From CAYQXJ01 sp964421565 (lineage in GTDB: Bacteria; Planctomycetota; Brocadiia; SM23-32), in the NCBI GenBank assembly GCA_964421565.1, contig CAYQXJ010000021.1:1-37166 (forward strand): a DNA stretch of 37,166 bases, written 5' to 3'. The notes below the pieces were generated by a model, which saw nothing but the letters and a program-made list of their open reading frames with translations, searched no databases and was not told where the DNA came from. The translations under genes and the position numbers were made by a program. Below are positions 7,566-16,220 of the stretch, piece after piece. The first letter of the stretch is position 1, and each line of letters begins with the position of its first letter.

Positions 7566-9614
7566 ATGCGTACGCGATTGCAGGTGTTGGCGATGTTGTC
7601 GACAGTAGCTCTGCTGGTGACCTTTACGACTCGGGCGCAGGAGAGCGGGCTTCCCTTGGCATCGCGCTTGCCGGCTGACACAACTATCGTCTACTGCGGT
7701 GTCGACCTCGAGCGGGGACTCGACATCAGCGAGCGGATGTTGCGTTTCGTGGATGCGGAGGCCGGAGGCAAGGTTGCTTACGAGGTCTCGAATCTGTACG
7801 GCATGATCCGGGAGATGTTCAGCAACTACGGATTCGAGCCGGCGCTGCTCGACCGCATCGGCGAGACCAAAGCGTACCTGGTGATGATGAGGAAGAGCGA
7901 ACCGGTGACAACCACTACGATGCAGCAACGACCGGTCTTCGATGAGGATTTCATGCCCGTGCCGGGCGAGACTGAGGAGTACCCCGTTACGAAGACGCGT
8001 TACTTCACCCTCTCGCTGCTGATTGCTGCACCGGATGAGGGACTGGCCGCCGGTCTTCACGAGGCAGTCACTGCTGTGATGCGGCAGCAGGCGGAACGGA
8101 ACCCGGATGTGCGTGAACTCCAGCGCTCTGATCTGGATGTCCCGCAGGGCACACTCGTTCAGTACGGCGATGGCGCCTTCACCCTCGGCCAGATCGGCTC
8201 TTACGTGGTATGGTCCGCGGGAGAGCCCGAGGAACTATGGCAGGCACTGATGGCGCCGCAGGCGCAGACCGTCGCGACGGAGCCCGCTCACCAGCGCCTG
8301 CAGCAGGGGACGGGGCCACGGCCCCAGTTTCTGGGCATGCTGAACGCGAGGGCATTGCTGGACATGGCGGAGGAGCAGTTACAGGTTTCCGTTCAGCAGG
8401 CTCAGGAAGCAGTGGCAGCGGGCGAGGGATCGGATGATCCCTGGGCTAATCCGCAGATCCGTCTGCAGCAGGCGATGATGGCCGCGCAGGCGTACCAGAC
8501 CGCAAAGCAGATGTTCAGCTTGGACAAGATTGGCTGGCTTGCCGCCAGCGCTACGGCGGAGGTGGGCGATAGGGTGGCGAGTAGCGAGAGTCGGGTCGTC
8601 ATGTCGCATGGTGCACCCATATCTCAGGTCCTTGCCGAGATCTTGGATGGCGCTGGCACGTTCCAGCCGCCCCCTGTGCGTGAGGAAGATGCTTTGTGTC
8701 TCATGCAGCGCGTTGACGCCAAGGCCGTCTACGATGCAGTAGTTCAGCATCTGCAGGCTTCGCCCGGCCAGGCGATGATGCAGTTCCAAATGGCGATGCA
8801 AATGATGAAGATGCAGGTCGGCGTCGACTTGTCGGATGTGTTTGGCATGCTGGCACCGGACAGGTACTTCTTCGTTCGGTACGTTGAACGCGACATGAGC
8901 AAGTTGCTCGGAGCAGGGGCGCCCGCGCAGCCGGAGCAGAGCGGTATGGTGATGCCCATGCCTCAGGTCACGGTGCTGCTCGGACTGCGAGACGCGACGG
9001 GGGCGACCAGCGTTCTGGACACGGTGTTCACGCGCTTGTCCACGAATCCTCAGGCGTCTTCGTGGGTGAAGAAGAGGAGCTACCAGGGCAGTGATGTTTA
9101 CTGTCTCGGCAGCGGCGTGACACAGGCGGATGCCTATCCCGACGGGCTCACTTCGTTCGCTCTCGCAGTGGCAGGGCGGCACCTGACCCTGGGCAGTTGG
9201 GATAAGGTGACCGACGTTCTGCGGAGGATTAAGGCGGAGTCCGGCGGCGTGGACGCCGACCTTATGCGAATCGTGCAACAGCATCCAGAGGCGAACCTGC
9301 TGGTGGTTGTTCCCGGGGAGTTCCAGGAGCACATGCGCGAGCTATCCGGCAGGCACAGAAAGCGTATGTCGCAGATGATGCCCCTGGCCGGTGGCAGCAT
9401 GTATCGATTTGTCGCAGAGCAGATCCTGGAGGGATTGCCGATCGAAGAGCCCCAGATGAAGGAGCGCATGCAGACGTCGCTGGCCGAGCTGATGGATGCA
9501 TTGGAAACCGTCCAGGACAGCATTGTCCACATGCTGCCCGACTACACCGTGATGACGGGCACGCACCGGGGCAACTTCTACGAGATCTACAGCCCGAGCG
9601 AAATGCGCAAGTAG
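7566..9614 (+). CDS. Secreted DUF3352-like protein of unknown function
   Basis: A 682-residue protein with an N-terminal signal sequence (RTRLQVLAMLSTVALLVTF, then Ala-Gln near residue 24). The body starts with LASRLPADTTIVYCGVDL, a pattern seen in DUF3352-type proteins where 'lPadT' opens the mature domain. It later contains a Met/Gln-rich stretch around residues 395-420 (MMQFQMAMQMMKMQVGVDL). There are no enzyme motifs I can name. The ribosome site is GAGGAG, 7 nt before ATG 7566. The gene lies 36 nt after the protease gene on the same strand and is probably co-transcribed, so both products may act in the same compartment. Assignment to DUF3352 is tentative. Confidence 0.75.
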   Translation: MRTRLQVLAMLSTVALLVTFTTRAQESGLPLASRLPADTTIVYCGVDLERGLDISERMLRFVDAEAGGKVAYEVSNLYGMIREMFSNYGFEPALLDRIGETKAYLVMMRKSEPVTTTTMQQRPVFDEDFMPVPGETEEYPVTKTRYFTLSLLIAAPDEGLAAGLHEAVTAVMRQQAERNPDVRELQRSDLDVPQGTLVQYGDGAFTLGQIGSYVVWSAGEPEELWQALMAPQAQTVATEPAHQRLQQGTGPRPQFLGMLNARALLDMAEEQLQVSVQQAQEAVAAGEGSDDPWANPQIRLQQAMMAAQAYQTAKQMFSLDKIGWLAASATAEVGDRVASSESRVVMSHGAPISQVLAEILDGAGTFQPPPVREEDALCLMQRVDAKAVYDAVVQHLQASPGQAMMQFQMAMQMMKMQVGVDLSDVFGMLAPDRYFFVRYVERDMSKLLGAGAPAQPEQSGMVMPMPQVTVLLGLRDATGATSVLDTVFTRLSTNPQASSWVKKRSYQGSDVYCLGSGVTQADAYPDGLTSFALAVAGRHLTLGSWDKVTDVLRRIKAESGGVDADLMRIVQQHPEANLLVVVPGEFQEHMRELSGRHRKRMSQMMPLAGGSMYRFVAEQILEGLPIEEPQMKERMQTSLAELMDALETVQDSIVHMLPDYTVMTGTHRGNFYEIYSPSEMRK

Positions 9615-9673
9615 CAGTCCAGGCCATGGAATAAGCCGTCGCGGCGCTGTTCGCTGAGAAGGTGCTTTGGGAG

Positions 9674-9697
9674 CGCACACGGGTTGACCCGAGTGCG
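9674..9697. terminator. Inverted repeat between convergent genes
   Basis: CGCACACGGGT and ACCCGAGTGCG are complementary at 10 of 11 positions around a 2-nt centre. The element sits in the 121-nt gap between the convergent genes ending at 9614 and 9736. It may act as a bidirectional transcription stop, but no T-run follows, so this is a guess from position and structure. Confidence 0.35.
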
Positions 9698-9735
9698 TCC
9701 TCGCTATGAGTCCGGACCGGCCGAGCGTAGGCTTC

Positions 9736-10665
9736 TCAAGATCCTCTGGCAGCAGTGCTGGCGATGCCGCTACCCCGGCGGGCCAGATAGATGCCGCAGA
9801 GAATGAGTACCCCGCCCATTAGCCGGCCCGGCCCCAGCGCCTCGTTCAGTAGAGCCCATGCAAACGCAGCGGCCGCCACAGGCTGCACGAGCAACGTCAC
9901 TGAGCTGAAGCTGGCCGGTAGTTGGGCCAGCGAGAAGGTGATGAGGCCCTGCCCGCCGATGTGACACACAAGGGCCAGGGAAAGCACCACAAGCCAGCCC
10001 CTGACCCCCATGGCGAAGATAGATTCGCCTCGCAACAGGGCTATGGCCAGCAACGTGACAGAGCATGCCAGGCTGCTCCATGCCATTATCCGGGCCACTC
10101 CATGCTCCCTGCGCAGGCGCTTCACGGCGAGCTGGTAGCCGGCATAGAAGATCGCAGCGGTAAAAGCCAGAGCGTCTCCCTGCACATGGGTGCCACCCGC
10201 CAGACGACTCGCGCCGACGAGGAACCACACGCCGGCAAGGGCCATGAGTGTGCCGATAACGAAGAGCCGATTGAACCGCTCGCCCAGCCATACCCAGGCA
10301 ACTGGTGCAACGAAAACTGGGGCGAAATTCACCAGCAGGCTTGCGTTGGCCGCCGTGGTCAGGTTGACGGCGGTGTACCATATTGCCTGGTCCGCTGCGA
10401 AAAAGAACCCGGGTAGCAGGAGACAGACCCAGACGCTCGCGCCCTCCGACGACTGGTCTGCGCCCGTGCGTGTGAGCAGATGCCACGTCCATAGAAAGGG
10501 CAGAGCAAGCGTCAACCGCCAGAAAGCTGTGGTCACGGGTCCGGCTTCGCTCCAGCGGATCAGGACGGGAGCGAACCCGATGGCGAGGGCACCGGTGAAC
10601 AGGGCCGCTAAAGACCTCGCCGGCAGGCCATTCGCCGGTTTCTGTGCGGAGGCGGTATCGGGCAA
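9736..10665 (-). CDS. EamA/DMT-family transporter
   Basis: A 309-residue inner-membrane protein with about ten hydrophobic helices in two EamA repeats. The first contains ALFTGALAIGFAPVLIRWS and a TAFWRLTLALPFLW segment. The second has AGYQLAVKRLRREHG and ends with VQPVAAAAFAWALLNEALG, the usual EamA signature near the last helices. DMT proteins move metabolites, sugars or amino acids; the substrate is not predictable. It is the last gene of the epimerase-transketolase operon, 22 nt after the transketolase C subunit, so a pentose/ketose-related substrate is plausible. The start codon appears to be TTG at 10665 with a weak upstream GAGAGA. Confidence 0.85.
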   Translation of the reverse strand: MPDTASAQKPANGLPARSLAALFTGALAIGFAPVLIRWSEAGPVTTAFWRLTLALPFLWTWHLLTRTGADQSSEGASVWVCLLLPGFFFAADQAIWYTAVNLTTAANASLLVNFAPVFVAPVAWVWLGERFNRLFVIGTLMALAGVWFLVGASRLAGGTHVQGDALAFTAAIFYAGYQLAVKRLRREHGVARIMAWSSLACSVTLLAIALLRGESIFAMGVRGWLVVLSLALVCHIGGQGLITFSLAQLPASFSSVTLLVQPVAAAAFAWALLNEALGPGRLMGGVLILCGIYLARRGSGIASTAARGS

Positions 10666-10687
10666 TGGTCTCTCGGCGTCCAGAAGG

Positions 10688-11623
10688 TCAAAGCTTCTGC
10701 TGCACTGCCTCTCGGCAGGTGGCGACGATGGCCGGGACGCTTAGGCCGGCGCGCTCGAGTATCTCTTCATAAGGTCCCGATTCCCCAAACCGGTCTGGCA
10801 GCCCGCAACGCAGCACGGGCACGGGGCAGCGCTCGGACGTTACCTCGCAGACCCCGCTTCCGAGTCCGCCATAGATGCTGTGTTCTTCTACAGTCACGAT
10901 GCGCCCGGTCTCGCGTGCGCAGGCAAGGATCAGGTCGGCGTCGAGGGGCTTTAGCGTGTGCATGTCAACGACGCGGGCGTCGATACCCTCTGCGGCAAGC
11001 TCGTCAGCGGCACGGAGCGCTCGCTTCACCATCAGCCCGCATGCGACAATGGTCAGGTCGGTTCCCTTACGGACGATGATGGCCTTGCCGACTTCGAAGG
11101 GATGGTCGCGGCCGTAGTCTTCGGCCACTTCTGCACGCGAGAGGCGCAGAAAGACCGGGCCTTCCAATGTGGCCGCCGCGCGCACCGCCATACGAGTCTC
11201 CGCGACATCGCTGGGCACAATGACCGTCATATTGGGCATAGCGCGCATGACGGCAAGGTCCTCCACCGACTGGTGACTGGCGCCGTCAGCGAAGTCCGAA
11301 AGCCCCGCATAGCTGCCGGCCAGCTTCACGTTGAGCTTGGTGTAGGCCACCTGGCTGCGGACTTGATCACCGGCGCGCATTGCCAGCAGAAAGGAAAACG
11401 TGCTGACAAAAGGTATGAAGCCGCACGTGGCCAAGCCGGCGGCGGCGCTGACCATGTTTGCCTCGGCGACGCCGAAGTTGAAGAATCGCTCCGGGTACCT
11501 GGCGGCGAAATGCTTCGTCTGGGTCGAACTGCTTACGTCCGCGTCGAGGACCACCACGCGCTCGTTCTGCGCGCCCAGATCGACCAGAGCTTCGCCGAAG
11601 ACGAGTCGCTGTGGCTTCCGCAT
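10688..11623 (-). CDS. Transketolase, C-terminal subunit
   Basis: A 311-residue protein that forms the second half of a split thiamine-diphosphate transketolase. It carries the pyrimidine-binding domain with FNFGVAEANMVSAAAGLA, which holds the catalytic Glu that activates the thiazolium. It also has the conserved SHQSVEDLAVMRAMPNM segment and the C-terminal domain with VVDMHTLKPLD. Transketolase moves a two-carbon ketol unit between ketoses and aldoses in the cytoplasmic pentose phosphate pathway. The ATG overlaps the stop of the N-subunit gene by one base (TGATG), giving translational coupling and presumably equal subunit output. DXS is excluded by the split form and the short length. Confidence 0.93.
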   Translation of the reverse strand: MRKPQRLVFGEALVDLGAQNERVVVLDADVSSSTQTKHFAARYPERFFNFGVAEANMVSAAAGLATCGFIPFVSTFSFLLAMRAGDQVRSQVAYTKLNVKLAGSYAGLSDFADGASHQSVEDLAVMRAMPNMTVIVPSDVAETRMAVRAAATLEGPVFLRLSRAEVAEDYGRDHPFEVGKAIIVRKGTDLTIVACGLMVKRALRAADELAAEGIDARVVDMHTLKPLDADLILACARETGRIVTVEEHSIYGGLGSGVCEVTSERCPVPVLRCGLPDRFGESGPYEEILERAGLSVPAIVATCREAVQQKL

Positions 11624-12444
11624 CAGCAGCCCTCCCTCAGCTCGCGTTTAGCTGCCGTATAGTGGTCAGGCTCTATTCGCTTGCCGTGCCAGGCGCTCTG
11701 GCCCTCCATGAATGTCACGCCACGACCCTTGACGGTGTTCGCGACGACAGCGCGCGGGCGATGTTCTGCCTGCTGTGCCCAGGTCAGGGCCTGGTAGACT
11801 GCTTCGCAATCGTGGCCGTCGCAGACCTTGGGTTCCAGCCCGAAGCTGCTCAGCTTCGCTGCCACGTCGCCGAGCGGCATGACCTCCTCGGTGGGACCGT
11901 CGAGCTGCACGCCGTTCCGATCGACGATCAGTATCAGGTTGGTCAGTCGGTACTTGGCCATGGCCATCAGTGCTTCCCAGTTCTGCCCCTCTTGCATCTC
12001 ACCGTCCCCAATGAGGACGTACACCCGCCAGGAGGCGCTCAGAAGCCGCGCCCCCAGCGCCATCCCGAGGCCCGCTGACAGGCCCATCCCGAGGGAGCCG
12101 CTGGACATCTCAACGCCTGGAACCTTGTGCATGTCCGGATGGCCCTGCAGCGGCGACCCTGTCCGTCGCAACGTCTGCAGTAGATCGGACTCGATGAAGC
12201 CCTTTTCAGCGAGAACCGTGTATAGCGCCGGCGCTGCGTGCCCTTTGCTCAGCACAAAACGGTCACGTCCGGGCCAGTGTGGATCCGTGGCGCGGATATT
12301 CAGCACCTCGGTGTAGAGGGTCCACAGGATCTCCACGCATGAGAGCGAGCCGCCGCTATGGCCCGATCCGGCGTTGTAAATGATGTCGATGATCCGGCTG
12401 CGCACTCGCTGGCAGTCGGCCTTCATACGGTCGAAATCAGGCAC
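11623..12444 (-). CDS. Transketolase, N-terminal subunit
   Basis: A 273-residue ThDP-binding PP domain, the usual length for the N half of split transketolases. Visible motifs are NAGSGHSGGSLS near the N-terminus, SKGHAAPALY, the product-channel segment GSLGMGLSAGLGMALGARL, and the Mg-ThDP motif GDGEMQEGQNWEALMA followed by DRNGVQLDG. It pairs with the adjacent C subunit. The start is GTG 12444 (VPDFDRMKADCQRVRSR) with GAGGAG 8 nt upstream. That start overlaps the upstream epimerase stop by 8 nt. A longer reading frame to 12546 only overlaps the epimerase gene. The tight overlaps on both sides show a single operon. Confidence 0.92.
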   Translation of the reverse strand: MPDFDRMKADCQRVRSRIIDIIYNAGSGHSGGSLSCVEILWTLYTEVLNIRATDPHWPGRDRFVLSKGHAAPALYTVLAEKGFIESDLLQTLRRTGSPLQGHPDMHKVPGVEMSSGSLGMGLSAGLGMALGARLLSASWRVYVLIGDGEMQEGQNWEALMAMAKYRLTNLILIVDRNGVQLDGPTEEVMPLGDVAAKLSSFGLEPKVCDGHDCEAVYQALTWAQQAEHRPRAVVANTVKGRGVTFMEGQSAWHGKRIEPDHYTAAKRELREGC

Positions 12445-13264
12445 GGTTGCACTCCTCAACCAGGGGCCGCAGTAAGTCGATGGCCTGACGAGCAGCCGTG
12501 TCGGCATCCGGTTCAGGCAGTATCTCGACGCCGATCCAGCCCTCATAGCCGCTGGATGTAAGAGCGTCCAGCACTTCTCGGAAATCAGTGTGCCCCTGCC
12601 CGGGAGCGAGCCGGTTGGAGTCGGCGAAATGCACGTACCCTATCCGGTCGGAGTATTCCGCCAGCACACCGGCTACGCTCCGGTCCTCGATGTTCATGTG
12701 GAACAGGTCGGGCATCAGGGCCAGATTGGAGGGGCCCACCTTCTCCAGCAAGGCCGCCGCTTGCTCGACGGAGTTGATGAAGTTGATCTCGTAACGGTTC
12801 ACGGGTTCCAGGAGGAGTTGCACGCCCTTGGGCTCGGCATAGGCAGCTACCGTGCGTGCCACCTCGATGAAACGCTTCTCCGCATCGGCAGTTTGTTCGT
12901 CCTCTTCGACGAATCCTCGCACGCGGCCGATGTTGACCATAGCCCCGAGCCCGGAGGCCAGATCAATCAATCCTCGGAAGACATCGACCACCCGCTTGCG
13001 TGCCGCGGCATCGCGCGTGGTGAAGTAGAGGCCCAGCCCGGCGAACACCTGCCCTGTTGAGATGCACGGGCAGGCCAGGCCGCGCTGGTTCAGAATACTC
13101 CGTAGCCGGTCGGCACTGACCTGGCCGGCGTGTTTCAGTGCCAGTTCAATGCCGTCGTACCCGTAGTGCGAGGCCTTGGATATGGATTGCTCAATGCCCC
13201 GCCACACGACGAAGGCATCCGGCATGGCATTGGCAGTAGCGACTGCGACGGCGATTCTGATCAT
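12437..13264 (-). CDS. Ketose 3-epimerase-like sugar isomerase (xylose-isomerase TIM barrel)
   Basis: A 275-residue AP-endonuclease-2/xylose-isomerase-fold barrel. The four metal ligands Glu153 (LLLEPVNRYE), Asp186 (LMPDLFHMN), His212 (YVHFADSNR) and Glu247 (GVEIL) match the Pseudomonas cichorii D-tagatose 3-epimerase ligands E152, D185, H211 and E246 with a constant offset of one. The substrate residues His189 and Arg218 match H188 and R217. This supports C3-epimerisation of a ketose, with Glu153 and Glu247 as acid/base pair. Hydroxypyruvate isomerase or IolI-like activity cannot be ruled out. It is the first gene of the operon with split transketolase and the DMT transporter, and its promoter faces the GH4 gene. 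Confidence 0.88.
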   Translation of the reverse strand: MIRIAVAVATANAMPDAFVVWRGIEQSISKASHYGYDGIELALKHAGQVSADRLRSILNQRGLACPCISTGQVFAGLGLYFTTRDAAARKRVVDVFRGLIDLASGLGAMVNIGRVRGFVEEDEQTADAEKRFIEVARTVAAYAEPKGVQLLLEPVNRYEINFINSVEQAAALLEKVGPSNLALMPDLFHMNIEDRSVAGVLAEYSDRIGYVHFADSNRLAPGQGHTDFREVLDALTSSGYEGWIGVEILPEPDADTAARQAIDLLRPLVEECNRA

Positions 13265-13311
13265 CGCTCATTCTGTGGTCGGAGCAGGGAAGCCACTAAG
13301 CTCTTGCGGAT

Positions 13312-13339
13312 AAGATAACGCCCATCGCGATGCTGTCAA
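13312..13339 (-). promoter_or_regulatory. Promoter of the epimerase-transketolase operon, with palindrome in the spacer
   Basis: On the minus strand TTGACA (complement of 13334-13339, perfect consensus) and TATCTT (complement of 13312-13317) have a 16-bp spacer. The perfect 10-bp palindrome CATCGCGATG at 13323-13332 lies wholly inside the spacer, an ideal repressor site. Predicted transcription start is near 13305, about 41 nt before ATG 13264. Confidence 0.5.
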
Positions 13340-13361
13340 AGCCCATATGGCTTGTGCGCCC

Positions 13362-13390
13362 TTGCAATGCACGCGCGCAGCGCTGAGAAT
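13362..13390 (+). promoter_or_regulatory. Candidate promoter of the GH4 gene
   Basis: TTGCAA (13362-13367) and GAGAAT (13385-13390) have a 17-bp spacer. The start near 13397 would leave only 11 nt before ATG 13408 but 32 nt before ATG 13429, which favours the latter. It is back to back with the epimerase promoter. Confidence 0.35.
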
Positions 13391-13428
13391 CGGCGCTTTC
13401 AGAGTTCATGGGCGCGAAAGGTGGACCA

Positions 13429-14805
13429 ATGGTTGTTGCGGGCCCAGCGAAGCATGTCAAGATCTCGTGCATCGGCGGCGGCAGCCGTGCGTGGGTGCCG
13501 CAGATGATGCGTGACCTGGCATTGGATGGCCGAGTCTGTGGCCACATCTCTCTGTACGATATCAGCTACGGCGCGGCGCGTGAGAACGTGACGCGTGGGA
13601 AGGGTATCTTCGCCCATGCCGATGCTCGCTCTTGCTTCAGCGTCAGTGCCCATCGGAAGATCGCTCCGGCTCTGCAGGGCGCCGACTTCGTAGTTATGGC
13701 TATTCAGCCCGGCCCGATCGGCCTGATGGCGCGGGATATCGGCATCCCGCTCAAGTACGGCATCTTGCACACGGTGGGTGACACGGCTGGCCCGGCCGGC
13801 ACGATGCGTGGGCTGCGGACGGTGCCCATCTACGCAGAGTATGCCCACCACATCATGGAACGCTGCCCCCGCGCCTGGGTCCTCAACTGCACCAACCCCA
13901 TAGCTGTCAGCACCTGGGCTCTTTACCGCGCCGAGCCACAGATAAAAGCCTTTGGGTATTGCCACGAGGTCTTCCACACGCAGCGCCATCTGGCGCAGAT
14001 CGCGCAGGAGCGCTTCGGGGTGGAGTCCATTGACCGACGTGAGGTCCGGGTGGACGTCGCCGGTGTGAACCACTTCACGATGTGTCGTGCGGCCAGATGG
14101 GAAGGGCGCGATTTGTTTCCCCTGCTTCGCGAGCGGACCGAGCGTCCAGGGTTCTACGATTCAGCGGCAGAAATCGCTCGTAAGCGCAAGAAGGAGGGGC
14201 AGTGGTTCGACTACGAGTGGCTGGTAGCATATGACTTCTTGAGACGCTTTGGGGTTTTCGGCGCTGCGGGGGACCGCCATCTCGTCGAGTTTGTGCCGTG
14301 GTACATAGGAGACGAGGACACGCTACACCGCTGGGGCGTTGTGCGCACTCCGCCCGAGTACCGCCTCCGGTCCGCTGCTGGTCGGCTCAAGGACAAGCAA
14401 CTCGACCCTCCGGAGAAACTTGAGCCTTCCGGCGGGGAGACAGTCGAACAATTGCTGGCTCTCGCAGGGCTTGGTGACCTGGAAACGAACACTAACGTGC
14501 CGAATCGCGGCCAGGTGCAGGACCTCCCGCATGGTTGCGTTTTGGAATCGATCGTCCGTTTCCGGCGGGACGCGTTGGAGCCCCGCCTTGTGGGTGAATT
14601 CCCGCCGACGGTCAATGCTTTGCAGCGCCGCATTGTTGACGTTCAGCGCACGGTGGTCGAGGCGGCGCTCTCGCGCGGTAAGGAACTCGCTTTCCAGGCG
14701 ATCCTGTGTGACCCGCTGACGACGATCAGCACCGATGCTGCGTGGCAGATGTTCAACGAGATGCTGCAGGCGACCAAGAACATGCTGCCCGGGTGGGACC
14801 TGTGA
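13429..14805 (+). CDS. Glycoside hydrolase family 4 (alpha-glucosidase/galactosidase/galacturonase type)
   Basis: A 458-residue NAD- and Mn-dependent cytoplasmic GH4 enzyme. These cleave glycosides by a redox-elimination mechanism rather than by acid hydrolysis. The Rossmann start ISCIGGGSRAWVP binds NAD. Further along are DTAGPAG (Asp119 region), LNCTNPIAVST, GYCHEVFH with metal-binding Cys178, and VAGVNHF with His215. Those Cys and His residues are the classic GH4 metal ligands (C174 and H203 in Thermotoga AglA). Substrate (alpha-glucoside, alpha-galactoside or galacturonide) is uncertain. ATG 13429 has AAAGGTGGA just upstream and is preferred over ATG 13408. The stop overlaps the GTG of the next gene. 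Confidence 0.92.
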   Translation: MVVAGPAKHVKISCIGGGSRAWVPQMMRDLALDGRVCGHISLYDISYGAARENVTRGKGIFAHADARSCFSVSAHRKIAPALQGADFVVMAIQPGPIGLMARDIGIPLKYGILHTVGDTAGPAGTMRGLRTVPIYAEYAHHIMERCPRAWVLNCTNPIAVSTWALYRAEPQIKAFGYCHEVFHTQRHLAQIAQERFGVESIDRREVRVDVAGVNHFTMCRAARWEGRDLFPLLRERTERPGFYDSAAEIARKRKKEGQWFDYEWLVAYDFLRRFGVFGAAGDRHLVEFVPWYIGDEDTLHRWGVVRTPPEYRLRSAAGRLKDKQLDPPEKLEPSGGETVEQLLALAGLGDLETNTNVPNRGQVQDLPHGCVLESIVRFRRDALEPRLVGEFPPTVNALQRRIVDVQRTVVEAALSRGKELAFQAILCDPLTTISTDAAWQMFNEMLQATKNMLPGWDL

Positions 14806-16205
14806 ACCTGCAGCCGTTGCAGGATGTGAGAGGGATAACTTTGAAACTCACGGCCCTGTGCGAGTTTCGCCTCGCCGAGGCGCTCGGCCAACTGCGGGCA
14901 GTACCTGTGCGGCTGGGCCGACAGATGGCGCTCCTGCTGGCCTATTCGGCGTGTGCGGAGGTCGATCCGTACCGCGAGATGTTCTTCTATCCGACCGATA
15001 GGCTGCGAATCGCCCTAGTCCGGCTTGATGGCGAGCAGATCTGGCGAAGAGCCCTGGGGCCAGGCGTGGTGCCGGGCGTATGGTTCTGCCCTGTTTTCCC
15101 CTTCGATCTCGATGCCGACGGCGACGAGGAGCTGTGGTTCGTCAACAACCTCGACGACGAGCACCCTTTCGGGCTGAGCAGCTACCGACTGGAGCGCCTG
15201 GACGCCCGAACGGGGGAGACGACCGGACGATGGCCGTGGCCCCACGATGCCACGCAGCAGTGTCCCAGCCATCTCTTTCGTAATTTCATCTTCGGCGGCC
15301 ACGTCGACACGGACCCCGTCTTGGTGACCGCCCAGGGGACCTACGGCGACATGTTCTTGCAGGGCTGGGGTATTGGGATGGAACCGCGCTGGCGCTTCAG
15401 CGTGGGGCGCGATGAGCCCGGCGCGCGGGGCAGCCACATGTGCGCTATCGCGGACCTGGACGGAGATGGGCGGCAGGAGGTGCTCTGGGGCGAGCGATGC
15501 GTCCAACTGGATGATGGTTTCGAGCGATTCTGCGCTGACCACGACAGTTACAGGGGACACTCTGACGTCGTTCAGCCGTTCATGGACCGCCAGAGCGGCC
15601 GCTGGTACATCTTCGCGTGCCGTGAGGGCGATCCCACCGTCTCGCCCAGAGTGGCATGCTACGACCGCGAAGGCCAGCGGCTATGGGGGGCAATCGATCA
15701 AGGCCACATGGACATGGGATGGGTGGCCCGGCTCGGGCCTGACGGCTCGCCGGTCGCTGCGGCTGTGCGAATCGGACGCAAGAGCGCCGGGCCGGATGGT
15801 TTCCGCCGCGCAGGTGTCGAGGAGTTTGCCTTCGATGCTCTCAGCGGGGAACCCCTTGAACTCCCGTTACCGATCTATGGTGGTGTTCCCGCTGATCTGG
15901 ACGGTGACGGCCTGCACGAGCTCGTGCGCGCGCGCAGTGGCACAGAAGTGAGCGGGGAAGTGCTCCGTCGTGACGGAAAGCTGTGCGGCGAAGTGCGAGG
16001 CCGCGTTGCGGCTGCCACGCATTTCGGCGACTGGCCCGGCGAGCAACTCGTGACATGGAGTTCGGACGGTGTGGTGCGGGTGCTTGCAGACGCCGACGCG
16101 AAGCAATCGCTAAAGGCCCTCGGCCGGTTCGAGCATCCACTCTACATCGCCAACCGGCGTCTCACGGCCGCCGGCTACAACCTGCACTCCACGGCGGGCA
16201 TCTGA
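14802..16205 (+). CDS. FG-GAP/VCBS-repeat protein without signal peptide
   Basis: A 467-residue protein with repeated calcium-loop units FDLDADGDEELW, DLDGDGRQEVLW and ADLDGDGLHELVRA. These are typical of seven-bladed FG-GAP beta-propellers, which in other proteins include rhamnogalacturonan lyases of PL11. I see no secretion signal at the likely start. The GTG at 14802 overlaps the GH4 stop in a GTGA arrangement with GGTGGG upstream, so translation is coupled to GH4. TTG 14841 is an alternative start after AGAGGG. Coupling to a cytoplasmic glycosidase is odd for a fold mostly seen outside the cell. Function is unknown; a sugar-lyase or sugar-binding role is a guess from fold and context. Confidence 0.78.
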   Translation: MNLQPLQDVRGITLKLTALCEFRLAEALGQLRAVPVRLGRQMALLLAYSACAEVDPYREMFFYPTDRLRIALVRLDGEQIWRRALGPGVVPGVWFCPVFPFDLDADGDEELWFVNNLDDEHPFGLSSYRLERLDARTGETTGRWPWPHDATQQCPSHLFRNFIFGGHVDTDPVLVTAQGTYGDMFLQGWGIGMEPRWRFSVGRDEPGARGSHMCAIADLDGDGRQEVLWGERCVQLDDGFERFCADHDSYRGHSDVVQPFMDRQSGRWYIFACREGDPTVSPRVACYDREGQRLWGAIDQGHMDMGWVARLGPDGSPVAAAVRIGRKSAGPDGFRRAGVEEFAFDALSGEPLELPLPIYGGVPADLDGDGLHELVRARSGTEVSGEVLRRDGKLCGEVRGRVAAATHFGDWPGEQLVTWSSDGVVRVLADADAKQSLKALGRFEHPLYIANRRLTAAGYNLHSTAGI

Positions 16206-16220
16206 GCGTGTGAGCAGCTC

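Noticed and set aside
8379..9332. 317-codon minus-strand frame opposite the DUF3352-like gene
   Set aside because: It is antisense to a gene with a signal peptide and ribosome site. It is rich in His, Arg and Leu without family motifs.
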